DNA of 64,000 nucleotides from Oscheius sp. JU75 (taxonomy: Eukaryota; Nematoda; Chromadorea; Rhabditida; Rhabditidae): the NCBI GenBank assembly GCA_037178855.1, contig JASJZC010000007.1, positions 9,300,001-9,364,000 on the forward strand, read 5' to 3'. Below the pieces are notes generated by a model. It did not search any database, had not been told where the DNA came from, and saw nothing but the letters and a program-made list of their open reading frames with translations. The translations under genes were made by a program, and so were the position numbers. Positions 12,633 through 24,521 of this stretch are shown here, one piece after another. Positions within the stretch are counted from its first letter, which is position 1, and every line of letters starts with the position of its first letter.

Positions 12633-13738
12633 TGTGATTAGCAGAGCTGGTTTGTGCAGGGGGCGTGCGAGAAAAGGTGTAGACTAGTGACCCTAATTAA
12701 ACTGCACTGATTTGTGAGTAAGCCGTGGGAGAGAGCACAGCTCAATTCTTGCCATGGAAAATGACTGGAACGTGTTCAGAAAACCATAAACCGCATCATC
12801 TAATAGTGCTGTTTGTTAATTGAGCTTTTCAAGAAATCATTTGGGCCTGAAACCTGGAGAGCAATTAGTTTTCACATCTTTCAATAGGCTGGAACTGAGA
12901 GAGGGGGGATTAAGACTGTGACGCTTGAATGGAGCCTTTCTGAAGATCCTTCTTTTCCTGACAAAATGATCAAGTCTCTATGAAAGATGTGTGAAATAAA
13001 TACTGCCGAACTTGGCTCAAATCCCAGGAAAAAGTTGTTGCCTTATTTTAAGCGCAATTCAGGAAATTGACTTTCTCGATTCGAGGTCTGCATCAGGGGA
13101 GCATTCCCCAAATGATGAACTAACGTTCAATGTTCAAGATTTTGCTCACTTTGAATGAGGGGAAACAATAGTGTAATATGATAGCTAGAACTTCTTTTCT
13201 TGGTAGGTAAGCTATACGTACGGCAGCCTACACAGACTAGATTGAAGGAGAGAGACCAAAAGCACTAGGTAAGGCCATGTAAAGTGTTTCAAATCCTAAT
13301 TTTAGTTATTCTCCAGAAAAACTGGAACAAGTCACAGAGCTGAAGGAGTTGCGTTTTTCTTACCCATTTAAACATGGTACCGCTTGATCGCAATAATTAC
13401 TGTAAACACGGGTCGGAATTCTAAAGTTTGGCTAGGACGTGATGATTCTTTAAAAGTATTAAACATTAGTTGCGATCATGAAGAGTTGTGGTAACAACAA
13501 AGTTCTAACCGCTCGCGCTTCGAAATCTTACTATGAACAGAGCCATTACTGAACTTGTGAAATCAGAAACAAACACTGTTTTTGTTGTTTCGATTTCCAA
13601 TCTGTATGCCCAAAAGGTTGTCAGCAAACATGGTCGAAAGCTGACTGTTTGAACGGCACTACTGTCTCTTTTCGAGTGGAAATTTCACACAAATATAGCA
13701 CAATGAATGATGAAACATAGTTGCTCTATATTCAAAAT
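12633..13738. other. No supported gene
   Basis: Neither strand has a frame with credible splice context. The sequence is of average composition with no strong repeats. Confidence 0.4.
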
Positions 13739-13987
13739 ATGGGAGAAACAAAAAATATCCAAATACTTGGTAGTTTCTCTATGACACTAGGAACTAAGGT
13801 GCATGTTTCTGGAAGTGAGACCCAAGACTCTCGAACAAAAGATGTTGTTGGATGTAAGCAAGACCGCGAGGAAAAATATGATTACTATCCGGAAGTGAGT
13901 CTTGTTTCTGTGTTATTATTCTTAAGAGGAGCAAAAATCCGAGGAGAAGATTCTTGAACTTGAAAAAGGAGGAAGCTTAGCTTCGTG
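13739..13987 (+). CDS. Possible two-exon small gene
   Basis: A frame from ATG 13739 (MGETKNIQILGSFSM and on) reaches a gtgagt donor after DREEKYDYYPE near 13894. Two possible acceptors downstream (cttaag or atccgag) both give short terminal exons, ending at 13980 or 13987. The peptide is hydrophilic with no recognised domain. The strong donor is the best evidence; the acceptors are weak. Confidence 0.25.
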
Positions 13988-15048
13988 ACTCTAGATACGG
14001 CTTCAACCACCCTCTTAAGAAAATCAGGATATCATCATTTTGTTTCCTCCTTATCCAATTCGCTTTTTTCGTACAATGCCACGCAGCATAGGACAGAATC
14101 GAACACAACAGTGACAAGATTAGCATTTTCGAGGGCTTTCCAGAGCAGAGTCGAAAAGATGAATTTGTTCTCAGTAGATATTAAAAGAGGACAGACGTAG
14201 CAGGCTAGCTCAAGAAAGGCCTGATCCCTGACAATGAGAAGAGAGGAATATTCTGCGGCTTGAAAGATCAGGGAAAGATCCTAGAGAAGCCAGAAGAGCG
14301 AGATAGATTGTGAAATTGACCGAGAGGAGAAATGTCGTAAGCAGCCTTGCAACATTAGACTATGATTCTGAGGCTCTGCAAGATCAACAATATGGGAGAA
14401 CTTTTGTTCGGTTCGTTTTTAACGAGAGCATATGTAGCACAATATATACGATATTGACAGGAAAAAACCTGAAGAAGAGCGGATGAAAACACAAAAACGA
14501 GAACAACAAGCTCAAAGATACCAGGTGCTACTGGATTAAACTGGGCCGCATGTTTTCTATACTTGTTTGTAGTTTTTTGACCTTGGCTACTCTCGAGAAC
14601 CGTGGAGTAAGTGAGTGGTTCAATGTAACTATAACTAGTTGTAAGTTCTCGAGAACAAGATTCATGCGGTTCTAAACCTTGACCCCCTTTGGATGTGAAA
14701 TAAAATCCTCACTTGACACGTCACAGAAGGAGAGAGAAAAAACTTTGAAACTGAGAACCAGTAAACATTTATGATGGCTCTATTTGCTTATAGGACCGCC
14801 TAGAATTGAATAGTCCGGAGGATCTGTTGTTGTTATGTGTGAGAGAGAGAGAGAGAGTGAGTGAGAGTCCAAGTTTCAAACTGAGACGGAAGGTGTCGCT
14901 CTCGCATGACACATAGGGGGCTATGACCTTTTGATCGACGCTCTCAGAAGTTTTGTACCCGTTCACTGAATCGAGCCCAAAAAAAGGAGAAAGCAGCTAA
15001 TCAGAAAATCAAGATTTATCTATCAAGTCAAATTAAGAAGGCTTTTTC
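13988..15048. other. No supported gene; GA microsatellite
   Basis: A (GA)n tract lies near 14838-14868 with a GTGAGTGAGAG continuation. No coding exon is supported. The 3' flank of the chemoreceptor ending at 15049 lies at the right end. Confidence 0.4.
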
Positions 15049-16061
15049 TTAGGAAGACGTTCGTTTGTAGAAAAAGTGGAAGAATACGACTACGACACTG
15101 AAAACGATCCTCCTATAAATTATTCATCAGAATCAACAAACCTCTCCAAGCAGTGGGACATGATCTGAATAAACGGCCCTGTTAACAACTTCCACAAATG
15201 TTCCTGGAACAGGTCTCGAAAGCTGTAGACCCACGTAAAGGTCGCGAAACTCCAGCAGATTATTTGAGAGGGAGCTTGAGCAAACAAAAGCCACTGCCTT
15301 CTGTTCCGAAGAAGTCCCTGATTTCGGGATCTCACGATAATTTGGGCGAAAGCGATCATTGCCAAGGTTAGAGAGACACAAAGGACGGGAAAGACTATGT
15401 AGTACGCAGCGATGAAGTCTATCTTGCCACAATCGAATGATGGGTAGAATAGATTAAAGGTATCTGGATCGAACTCAACCCAGCAGCCTGTAAATGGTAT
15501 ATGTTGGAAGCTATAATGTCTCCAAAACAGATTCGAAAGCTCGTACTTTCTCAAACTTGCAGGCACATTACTGGAGCCAACGTTAGTGATAGATGCGCTA
15601 TAAACTAACCGTAATGTGACCAGTACAGTGCTATTCCGATGGCCCAGGAAATGATAGCAAAAATCTGAAGAATATATCAATGAAAGAAGCCAGCTTACCG
15701 TAGTATTCCGCATCGAAAAAATAGCGGAATAATGAGTAGGACAATTGATTGCTGCTAGACGATTCAGAGATAGGAACACTTCTGTCGGAGTCAGAACCGA
15801 CCAGAACAGAACGGCCATCCCGTCAATGGGTCGGCTGTACAAGACTATTCCGTTGTAGTGCCTATACAGTTGGTTAGGGACTAAACTTTATGTTTGTTAC
15901 AATAAAATCTTAAGCGGAATGAATATTCCGTACAGGAGACCATCTCCAAAGTGAGCAGCAGATCTGGCTAGTACGATGGTAGTGAATGGTGACCGATTGG
16001 TTGGGCACTGTTGAAAGGAGTAGAACATGTAAAGTGAACAGCATATTGTAATAGCACCAGG
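15049..16061 (-). CDS. Serpentine chemoreceptor-like 7TM protein, 5' exon not found
   Basis: Exons can be read from an acceptor at 16061 down to TAA at 15049-15051. The frame covers TM1 (ITICCSLYMFYSF), TM2 (FTTIVLARSAAHFGDGLLYG), TM3 ending LSLNRLAAINCPTHYSAIF, TM4 (IFAIISWAIGIALYW), a Cys-bearing loop (GCWVEF, FDCGKID), TM5 and TM6 (AQAPSQIICWSFATFTW), and a short TM7 exon (VVVVFFHFFYKRTSS). The 'NRLAAIN.P..Y..IFS' block after TM3 is the nematode Srx/Srsx-type signature in place of DRY. The splice pattern matches the neighbour at 17025-18538, so the two are tandem duplicates. By that model a short signal-like first exon is missing upstream of 16061. It probably acts in sensory cilia; the ligand is unknown. 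Confidence 0.7.
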
Positions 16062-17024
16062 CTGAAAAGAGTCTTTCTTTGTCTTTCACATGCTTTTCCG
16101 ACTTCTAATTTTTTGGAAACAATATTTTCATGAGCTGTTAATTATTGATTATCAAGCCACATATTTCGAGGCATTCCAATTGTCTATACCATTGAGCGCG
16201 AGCCGTGTCTGTCTGTCCGTCGCCTATTGTGTTGGCGTATTGCTAAGTCGAGCACTATTGGCTCGAGCAACCCATCTTCAAATCTGCTTTAACATAAAAC
16301 TTTGGTCTAGGAGTGCTCCAGCCTCCGTCTGCTCGGACATGTTCGGCCAGAACTCCATACTTATAGCACTGAATGCGCAACTTACCCAAAATCTATCTTT
16401 GTCAATGCTAAGTAGCAAGATATACATGCGAGAGAAGTTAGCATTCGGAATATGTTTCATCAGTCAAAAAGCTACAACCCGATTTATCTTCGATTGCTGT
16501 GAAAATAGTCAGCAGCCCCTACAGCTGTATAAAGCATGATCATTAAGTTTACTGTTACGTATCACGTTCGCTGTTTTGTATTCTAACGTTTGAATCCTTA
16601 TATGACCTGATCTTAGAATGGGGAACCTTTAGTTTTTACATAGTTTTGTGTGTTAAGACCAGCTAAGCAACCAATCCGCTTTTCATGGAACTTGTTAACT
16701 TTAATCGTTGTTCATATGGAATTAGAGGTGTTAATCTTCACTGCGCAAGAATGCCAAGCTATTAGATTTTCAAACTAGCCGAGTATTAGACACGTTTGCT
16801 ACTTTTCACGATAACGAAGCAAGGGATACCATGTTAATATGAATAGCTACAAAAACAACAAACTTACTATGAAAAGAAGAAAAGCACCAGTAAGAGACTC
16901 TGTGAGATCAGTCATGTGTGGCGTCGGAACAAGTTCAACTAAATCCGCTGATTGCTGTAATTGTCTCGAGAGCGCCGCTGACAATTGAAAAAGACTTTAT
17001 GAAAGAAAGTGATCACGAGTAATT
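16062..17024. other. Spacer between tandem chemoreceptors
   Basis: The first exon of the receptor ending at 15049 should lie here on the minus strand but could not be fixed. A 149-codon plus-strand frame at 16090-16539 has no splice support and is treated as chance. Confidence 0.35.
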
Positions 17025-18538
17025 TCAAGAGGATTCCATGTCGTGCTGTCGCTGATATGCTAGATAGAAGAAGACGATGATCGCACTGAACTCTATTAGA
17101 TTCTGAAAAGTTCATTGTTACCTTTCAATTGCATGAGCTATTGCCTGTGTGAATGAGAGCAGTAGAAGCTTGAAAATCTTTGCATCCGACAGCTTCTTAA
17201 TGTCTGTTATCCAAAAAATTGTTGCAAGAACCCAGGCGAAAATCTGGGCTGGAGCTTGGGCAAACGTTATCCATCGTCTTCGGCTGGACAGAAGACCTTG
17301 TTTTCTTGTACGGTATAGAATTTGAATTAAGGCGACAACAACCATGCAGAAGGAGATGCCAAGAGTGGGAAAAACGAAAACTTGGGTAGCGAGTTGATCT
17401 TTTCTGATACATTCAGGTGTAGTGTAATCAATTTCGAATGTGGATAGGTTAAATGAGAAGGGACATTCTGAAAGTATCATAATCACTGAAATGTTCCCGT
17501 GGAATTGACGAACCAGACCAGAAAATATACTGTCACACAATTGTTATTCTCCCCTCTCCCACATTCCCCGCCCCCGGTCTCAACCTAGATCAATGTATTG
17601 ATGAGTTCGAACACGAAACACATTTTTTTAACAATAACTACCATGAAAATAGCAGCTTTAACATTGTTACGTACTTGTCACAGCAGAAGAGGATGAAAAC
17701 CTTTGGACCAAGCTGGACTCGAACGGGGGACTGTTTCACTCAATCTCCATTGCTCTACCACAAATTATTCATCTATTCTTACTCTCACTCATTGGGCTGC
17801 ACTTAAACTCATCGTATCTGACAGCTTACAATGAACTAGCATGACGTACCTACCGTCACTGTCAAAGATTTTCTTTACGTTAGCCTAATGAAAAGGTATC
17901 TAAAGCCCAACCAGAGATCACGCTGTGATGGTCCTTTTTTCATGACATTCTGCTCATTCATCCTGACGATAAACACGTTTTGAACTTACGTAAATGATTC
18001 CAGTAGAACAAAATTGCAAGTGTCCACGAAATTGAGATGTAAACCTATTCTTTTATAATTATTTGTAACAGATTTTTCTACCAGAGTGAGTTTCACAGAA
18101 AATATTCTTTTGTACTGTATCGGGAGGTTGATAGCTGCTAATCTGTTCAATCCCAAGACGAGTTCCAACGGAGCGAGGACAAACCAACATCCTGTTGTTA
18201 TCGTGTCAACATACCCGCTGTTCCATTTGATACCAAACAATGACCTGAATTTGTCAAGGGGACCAGAATCTTCGAAACTACCACATGATTAGTCTTGTCG
18301 GATAGTATATTCCATAGAGAGTACAGTCCAAAAAGTGAGAAAGACATCTGGCTATTGAAATTATTGTGAAAGGGGAGCGATACTCCGGAACTGTAGCAAA
18401 AGTATAGAACATGAATGTACTGCAGAACATCGCAGTTAGTCCAGGCTAAAACTTAGAATCCTGTTAAGTTAAGTTAGTTAAATTTACGATACAGAGCAAA
18501 ACAGCAGCTAGGAGCACCTGCCAGTCCGCAGCAACCAT
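17025..18538 (-). CDS. Serpentine chemoreceptor-like 7TM protein, 279 aa
   Basis: Six exons (18488-18538, 18282-18445, 18082-18244, 17990-18044, 17122-17467, 17025-17085) sum to 840 nt, an exact frame. The first exon, MVAADWQVLLAAVLLCI, starts TM1. TM2 contains FTIISIARCLSHFLDCTLYG; TM3 runs into LGLNRLAAINLPIQYKRIFS; TM4 is ISISWTLAILFYW. The next exon has the Cys loop, TM5 (VFVFPTLGISFCMVVVALI), the basic loop RKQGLLSSRRRW and TM6 (FAQAPAQIFAWVLATIFW); the last exon gives TM7 (SAIIVFFYLAYQRQHDMESS). This is the nematode chemoreceptor layout, closest in motif to Srx/Srsx. Intron 4 (17468-17989) is long and carries a tRNA-like remnant. The family assignment within the nematode receptors is by motif only. 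Confidence 0.76.
17703..17762 (-). pseudogene. tRNA-like fragment (A- and B-box-like) in an intron
   Basis: On the minus strand, tggtagagcaatgg (A-box-like) is followed at tRNA spacing by gttcgagtcc (B-box-like). The flanks do not form an acceptor stem and the T-arm does not pair, so this is a decayed tRNA or tRNA-derived repeat, not a working gene. Confidence 0.4.
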
Positions 18539-18854
18539 CGTTTACTGCCCTGATTGGACAGCTTCACCCTGCTTTCTATAGGTGTTCGGCATGTTTTGAA
18601 AAGACATGTTAACCAGATGATCATTCTGTACATCTATTATAAATAGTCCGCGCGTCTCTGTGTATTTACCTCTCTGTCTGAAGCCGTCAGTGCGTAGCGT
18701 CGCTCCCCCGCCCCTCGCCCGCTTGGTGTGCTAAGAAACGTCGTCGCCGCCACAAAAATCGAGTTTTAAAACTAGTGCAAAAGTTAGTGTTCGAGAGATA
18801 GAAAGTGGGTTCAAAAAATCTCTGTATCAAAGTAAGTTTATTCTTCAATTCCGT
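18539..18854. other. Upstream flank of the chemoreceptor at 17025-18538
   Basis: A probable promoter region with no coding exon. A GC-rich patch lies at 18700-18750. Confidence 0.4.
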
Positions 18855-19162
18855 TTAAATAAAGGTTTCAGGCTGGCCCATTCTCAGGCTTCGGTCCTCA
18901 ATAAAGCTCTCAACAAGATTAACGCGATTGTCACGCGGCTGATTTTGAAAATTTGTAACCACCTGATCCCGAAAACGAATGTACTGAGGCCCATATTGGA
19001 CAAATGATTCGAGCACATCAAGCTTCTGGAGACTCTTTCCTCCTCTCTCTCCCCCTCCCCCCGTCGACAACTCCCAAGGATCTTCTCATCGAGCCATTCA
19101 ATCCTGTTTACAAAAACATCGCAAACCCCAAAAATTGGTCTATCCGAAACATGTGTCGGAAC
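18855..19162 (-). CDS. Terminal exon(s) of an unidentified gene
   Basis: The frame ending at TAA 18855-18857 reads KLDVLESFVQYGPQYIRFRD, then a polar segment, then FIEDRSLRMGQPETFI. It follows a gtctccag acceptor, and an aataaa lies just past the stop. An upstream exon starting at 19162 after a ctacag acceptor reads VPTHVSDRPIFGVCDVF and can join in phase through a gtaaac donor. No family is recognised. The segment between the two exons is also partly open, so the junction is uncertain. Confidence 0.4.
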
Positions 19163-19552
19163 CTGTAGATTTCTAGTTTAACATGCCCCACTATAACAAG
19201 GAACATGACGATACTAAGCTAAATCAAACTGTATTTAAGCGCCCTATCCCACAAGGCCTTGCGCGGTCAGTCCTGGTCACCATCTCGGCCCCCGTCCAAT
19301 GTGGCCAATACCTCAGCTGACAGAACGTCGGGAAGTAGCTACCCGAAGATTGATGGTTTGAACTCATCCCGGTACAAACTCTTTTATTTGCGACCTTTTC
19401 TAAAGATCTAGTGATCATTTAAAGGTATACGCTCGCAGATCATGAGATTTCTTCTTACTGCGTGCGTATCTTCCATCCCTAAGAAGCTCTGATGGAACAC
19501 GGTTCCGACATTTATTACTTAAATATATACAGACAAGGTAAACGTTATAATT

Positions 19553-21429
19553 CTATTGTTTAGGAGGAGCCTTTGTAGTTGTAATAATTCTAGTAACGGT
19601 CTCAGTAACTCCGTTCTCATTGATCAATTGGATCTCCTCAACCTAAAACCATTTTTTAGGCGGAAAGTATGTGTTAAAGTACCTCATACTCCTCGTATTC
19701 GTAGTTTTTAGAATCTCCAGTGGTTGTGGTAGCTGCCGTTGTGGTCACTGTTGCTCTAGCTGGAACAGAAGTGGTTGTAAGCTTTGTCGTCGTCGGAGCA
19801 AGCGTCTCGAAAGTAACTACTTGACCCTTAGTAGTCGTAACAGTTGCCTTATTCGTGGTGCCCCCAAGTTCATCCTAAAAATCGATGTTCTGTCACAGGT
19901 TATTAAATTTGAAATGCCTCGTAGATCGCATCTCCGTCGCTATCCTCTTCTTCCTGCACCGGTTGGGGTTCACGTGCAGCTGGTGTTGTCTGCACAGGAA
20001 CAGGTATAGTGGGGATGGTTGTAATCTCGTCAATTAGATGAACTTCGCCCTCCGGCTCGACGAATTCCGTCGTTTTAGGGGTTGCCACGGTAACAGTGAT
20101 GGGGTTCACGTTCAAGATCGGTGCTCTCGTAGTGACAGGAATCTGTCCCTCTACACTAGCCTTAGTGTCTTCAAAGTCGTACTCATCAATGCTCTGAAGA
20201 CACATTTGTGGGAAAATATGAGCAACATACATTTTGAGGAGCAGCAGTAGTGGCTCTTTGCCTGATTGAGCCATCATGAAGAGGCTTAGCAGTAGATTTT
20301 CCGGGAACCTTCTTTCCATCTTCGTCGTAGTAGACGTAGTAGTATTCGTAGTCCTTGTTTTTACCTAAACTAATTGTTTTCTAACAAAAGTATTGGTGCG
20401 ATGTGTCATCTGTGACTGTTTCTGTTTATCTTAAGTATCCATGAACCAAAAGTGTCTAACCTAAAATACGACTATCTGAAGATTCAGTCAGGTACAGGAC
20501 AGTCACAGTTACAAATATAAAATTCCAAATTTTCAGATCGGCGGGTACTACACATTAACAGCTAAACATGTGGGAGGAACAGGCCTAGAGAGACACACGG
20601 AAGGCAACAACTTTTAATTGAACATGAGGATGACATAAAAGTCACAGATTGATAGTTAACATAGAAGGAGGAGTATTCTGATAATACTCCGAATAGACAA
20701 GCAGGGGACAGGTTGACAGGAGCAGTTACTAGGAAACTGATCTACTTACCTTGCTTAGCAGGAACAATCTTTGTCGTCCCTGTGTAGGGAGCAACAGTAG
20801 TTTCCGCGGGTCCAGAAACAACATTGGGTCCTAAACTTTCTTTATACAAAACAAGAACCAAACATACTTCTATTAAGAGTCTCAACCTGTCTCGAAGGCT
20901 GGAATCCGACATTTGGTTTTTGCACGATAGGTAGCTCATAATTATTAGCCGGCTGGGCTGGCTGCTGAGCAGGAACTGTAATTTGTGGAGCCTGCACATA
21001 GGTGACTCTTGGTTGCACAAGTTGAGGTGCCTGCTGTGGTGGTGGGTATTGTGGCTGTGCGTATTGCTGTGGAGGAAACTGTGGAGGTGACTGCAGTGGG
21101 GGCAGAAACTGTGACGGGGCTTGAAAACAATGAGTGAATAGTGTGCAGAAGCCAATACCTTGTTGGGAAGCAAGTGGTGCTCTAACTTCTACACCTGGTC
21201 CCGCAGGAATGGGCTGATTGAAGAAAACGGTATAAGGCTGTCCATAGCCGACAGCGCCATTGTTCTGATAGCCACCAGAGTTCTGACTGTAGTAGTTATT
21301 GTAACCGGAGCAGCACGAACAGCCGCAAGATCTTCAAAATTTTGTCTACGGGGTAAGAGTTCATACTTACGGACAGAAGCATGCTGATGTCAAAAAAGGC
21401 AATAATAGGAGCAACAGTGGGGCCAACAT
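19553..21429 (-). CDS. Secreted Thr/Pro/Gln-rich extracellular protein, about 416 aa
   Basis: Eight exons are read in phase from ATG 21427-21429 to TAG 19553-19555. Exon 1 encodes a signal peptide (MLAPLLLLLPFLTSA) followed at once by a Cys cluster (CFCPSCGCSCCSGYNNYY). Exon 3 is a Pro/Gln tract (SPPQFPPQQYAQPQYPPPQQ). Exon 5 has a Tyr/Asp motif (KDYEYYYVYYDEDGKKVPG). The last three exons are rich in Thr, Val and acidic residues (EYDFEDTK, NYEYEEYE). Low complexity and an N-terminal Cys block fit a cuticle or extracellular-matrix protein; no known domain is seen. The intron between exons 4 and 5 is 385 nt. The join between exons 6 and 7 needs either a GC donor (GAG then gcattt) or an earlier GT donor, since the direct frame stops. 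Confidence 0.65.
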
Positions 21430-22653
21430 CGGGTGTAGAACACTGGCAAGGGGGCGATACGCGGAATAACGTCAAAAAGCAGTCGTCAGCGGGTATTTCA
21501 ATCCGAAGCGCGGCAGTGCAGCGATGTTTTCATTAGATATCTGCGACGAACGTGTTGTCCTGGCAATGAATAATGTGTTAAACCTTTAATAAAAAGTCGA
21601 AATTGTCTTGCGCAATTGGCACAAAATTTGCTGGATTTTCAATGCGGAAGTGATCAAATTGTCGCTGTATTCTCTTTATGAGATGTCATCATGGAAGTGA
21701 TTAAGGAACCTGCGGCATCAGGGGCGATAAAAAAAGATCAACACCCTTGAAGAAAGTGAAACAAGCGACGAAAAACCGGATGTAAGCGGAAACTGACAAG
21801 GTGATCTCATGCCAGCTTTGATAAAGCTGCGCTTTCCCATCATCTGAAAGGCAGCAGAACTGTTCATTACATCGAAAAAGGGGAATACAAGCCTTTGCTT
21901 ACCAGAGGGAAGTTAGAGATTTGATTTCAATCAAAAGCGACAAACTGGGAAAGACTGCAGAGTTCCAGTATATAGTTTACCTCAGTCAATATATGCGCGT
22001 AACAAGCTGCTGATTTTGGCCTTCCTACTGTAGCAAAAGTCTTCAGTCATAAAACTTACTCGTCCGATTTTTTTCAGAGCACTTGTTTTTGAGAGATTAA
22101 GTGAACGGGTTCAATTCGAGCACTTTCAAGCTTTCCAGTGTTTTCCAAACTTATAGAAGCTTATAGCCCGCTACAAGTTTTAAGAATGTCACAAATGTGA
22201 AAAATACAATACTGGGCCTATTCATTGAGACATAAGTTTTGCTTTGTTTTTGCCTAAAACTTGTCTTAAATGTTTCATCTTGAATCGCATTGTTCTGTGA
22301 AGTTGTAGCCCCTGAGATATTCCATAACTTTGAAAACACAAACTTTGTAGATCTTTTCTTCCGCATATCCTACCCGTTACAACTTTTCAGGAAAATTTAC
22401 ATCTTTACAAAAAAACGAAATAGTTCCATTGTCTCCAAAAGAGCGCGCAAATATAATCTAGCGTCTAATTCAACTTTTTTCCTCATTTCAGTTTTTAATT
22501 TTCGGCTTTTGTGATTAAATGTCTTCAGTTTATTACAACCTCTTGTTTTGGTATACTTTTTGTGATTCATCCATCTTTGTAGAATATATATATTCTACAA
22601 CAACCCGTTTCAGTTCATATGGAGGCCTATCAGAAACTCCAAGACCGTTTTAG
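21430..22653. other. No supported gene
   Basis: This AT-rich flank probably includes the promoter of the secreted-protein gene on the left and missing 5' exons of the gene at 22654-24404 on the right. A short palindrome (tagaatatatatattcta) lies near 22581. Confidence 0.35.
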
Positions 22654-24404
22654 CGAGACGCTGAAGTGTGCGAGACGTGCATCAAGACCCGGCTCTTCAA
22701 ATCTTTCCATTGTCCATCGTATCGCGAGATTGTCTTCTCTCTGACGAAGGATTCGTACATGGAAGAGGTTGTACAGATCTATTGGGTTGGCATATAAGTC
22801 TTTTCGCTTTTTGTAAACATGTCCTTTGTCTTGTTTGCAACAATGACCGAGCTGTTGATATAGCACCTCGTGTAGCTCACTCAGTCCTCTACAACCACCA
22901 TGCAAGACATCACTTCTTTTCTTCTTGTACTCTATTCTCTGTTCGTCTTGATCCGGACTATTGATGACTGGCCACCCTACGATCTGCGACATGAGTTCCT
23001 CAAAGGCACGAATGGAGCCCAAACGGCGGCTGATATCAACGATGTTTATGGCCAAAGGACGACGTCCACGAGGGTATGCCAGTTGTGGCTCTATCGCTTT
23101 CGGTCTGGGGACAAAAGTGTCGAAGATGAGCCAATGTCAACTTTTGATGAATCGAAGCTGCTGCAGCTTGTGAACGAGAACAATCGCCAGACTACCCGTG
23201 AACTAGCAGAGGCACTGTCTGTCAGTCATGCTGCAGTGGAACACCATTTGAAGCAATTGGGATTTATGAAGAAACTGGGCACTTGGTTGCCGCATGACCA
23301 CAGTGACACCCAGAAGTGGCAGCGCATGTCCGTCGCTCATTCTCTCCTATCCAGGTATGAGAGGAAATCCTTTTTACCATGCCTGGTGATGGGAATTGAG
23401 AAGTGGGTAACGTAGGTAAACTTCCAAAGGAAGCGTCAATGAGTGGGTCCAGGCCAGGCACCAAGTCCTGATGTGAACCCGATACTCATTAAAGAAGATT
23501 ATGCTCTCTGTTTCCTGGGATATCGAAGGAGTGGTGCACTGGGAACTGCTGGATGCTGGAACTACCCTTACGGCCGCCATTTATAGCCAGCAACTTGAAA
23601 AGGTTGCCGTTGCACTTCGTCAGAAACGACCGCAGAAGTCGAAGGTCATCCTGCAGATGGACAACACGCGCCCCCATGTTGCAAAACTCACTCGCTCCAA
23701 GATCCACGACCTGGGTTGGGAGATTTTACCCTATCCTCCATACAGCCCGGACCTTGCCCCTTCCGACTATTATCTGTTCCGGACCCTCAACAACGAGATT
23801 GGAGGACAACAGTTCGATTCCGACGGCGCACTCAATATCTGGTTGACAAACTTCTTCGCGTCGAAACCCAAGGTGTTCTACGAGTGTGGCATCCGTAAGC
23901 TACCCGTGAAATGGGCAGACATGGTACATCATAATGGTAATTACAACGAATGAAAAAGTTGTTTGGAAGTCAATAAATTTTGGCATTTGAAAAAGCGAAA
24001 AGACTTATATGCCAACCCAATACTACTATCAGAATAGATGCGGCTCTGTATTAAATCTTAGTTTCATGAGAAAATTATAGGGCTTGAGCGGCGGGATGAC
24101 TGTCCTCTGTGGACAGGTCCCAATCCTTTGATGTGGGTGCGAAATGGAAAGTGGCACAAAGAGTTCCGTACCGATATAGCTCTAGGTCGGAAACCGGCGT
24201 GACATGCTAGGTAAAAAATGACAGCTAGCACTTTGCTTCTTGCAGGGCAGACCGCTAGATGAGCAATGGCCAGCCAACGTTCTTCTACTGCCTGCTTGTG
24301 AATTTCTTCCCCATCAGTCGCTCTCTTCCCAGCTCGTGATTTCCTTCACCACTCCGACGGCACATCTGATCTCTAATGTTCCGAATTGTTTTCCAATAAA
24401 CTGA
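22654..24404 (+). CDS. Unidentified gene carrying a mariner in an intron
   Basis: An exon from 22654 (acceptor ccgttttag) reads VCETCIKTRLFKSFHCPSYR and ends SYMEEV at a gtacag donor at 22774. The next exon starts after aatcttag (about 24061) and reads FHEKIIGLERRDDCPLWTGP, then NPLMWVRNGKWHKEFRTDIA, reaching a TGA at 24200-24202. Both junction sides are phase 0. The mariner at 22782-24020 lies between them; without it the intron would be about 50 nt. A further open exon (GRPLDEQWPANVLLLPACEF, to TGA 24402-24404, overlapping an aataaa) could be an alternative end. The protein is Cys/Trp-bearing, probably secreted, and of no recognised family. The 5' end is missing. Confidence 0.45.
22782..22812 (+). 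repeat. Left terminal inverted repeat of the mariner
   Basis: A 31-bp repeat identical to the reverse complement of 23990-24020, preceded by the TA target site at 22780-22781. Confidence 0.95.
23990..24020 (-). repeat. Right terminal inverted repeat of the mariner
   Basis: The inverted copy of 22782-22812, followed by TA at 24021-24022. The perfect match of the ends contrasts with the broken coding region. Confidence 0.95.
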
Positions 24405-24521
24405 TGAATAAACTGTGCTTTCAGTATACGTTTACTTCTGTACCCCCTGTTCTTCGGAACAGAGTAATCTGTGTTCTGAATAGACAACTTGCGGTATCAC
24501 TGAGACGCTGAGAAGAGAAAT

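Larger units (their letters stand above)
22782..24020 (+). mobile_element. Decayed mariner (Tc1/mariner) transposon, 1239 bp
   Basis: The element has 31-bp terminal inverted repeats at 22782-22812 and 23990-24020 (starting ttgggttggcatataagtc), which match perfectly, and is flanked by a TA on each side. Inside, pieces of a mariner transposase are readable in the plus strand: the helix-turn-helix region (TTRELAEALSVSHAAVEHHL, LGTWLPHDHSD), then the DDE half with MDNTRPH and PYSPDLAPSDYYLF, which keeps the mariner D34D spacing. The first catalytic Asp position (usually GDEKW) reads GIEKW, and stops plus a frame change between about 23415 and 23500 break the frame, so it is non-autonomous. It sits in the plus orientation within an intron of the gene at 22654-24404. 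Confidence 0.95.

Noticed and set aside
16090-16539. A 149-codon plus-strand frame between the chemoreceptors
   Set aside because: No acceptor or donor near its ends and no domain; it opposes the expected strand of the missing first exon.
22630-23055. A 141-codon minus-strand frame over the mariner left end
   Set aside because: It crosses the transposon boundary and is antisense to transposase.
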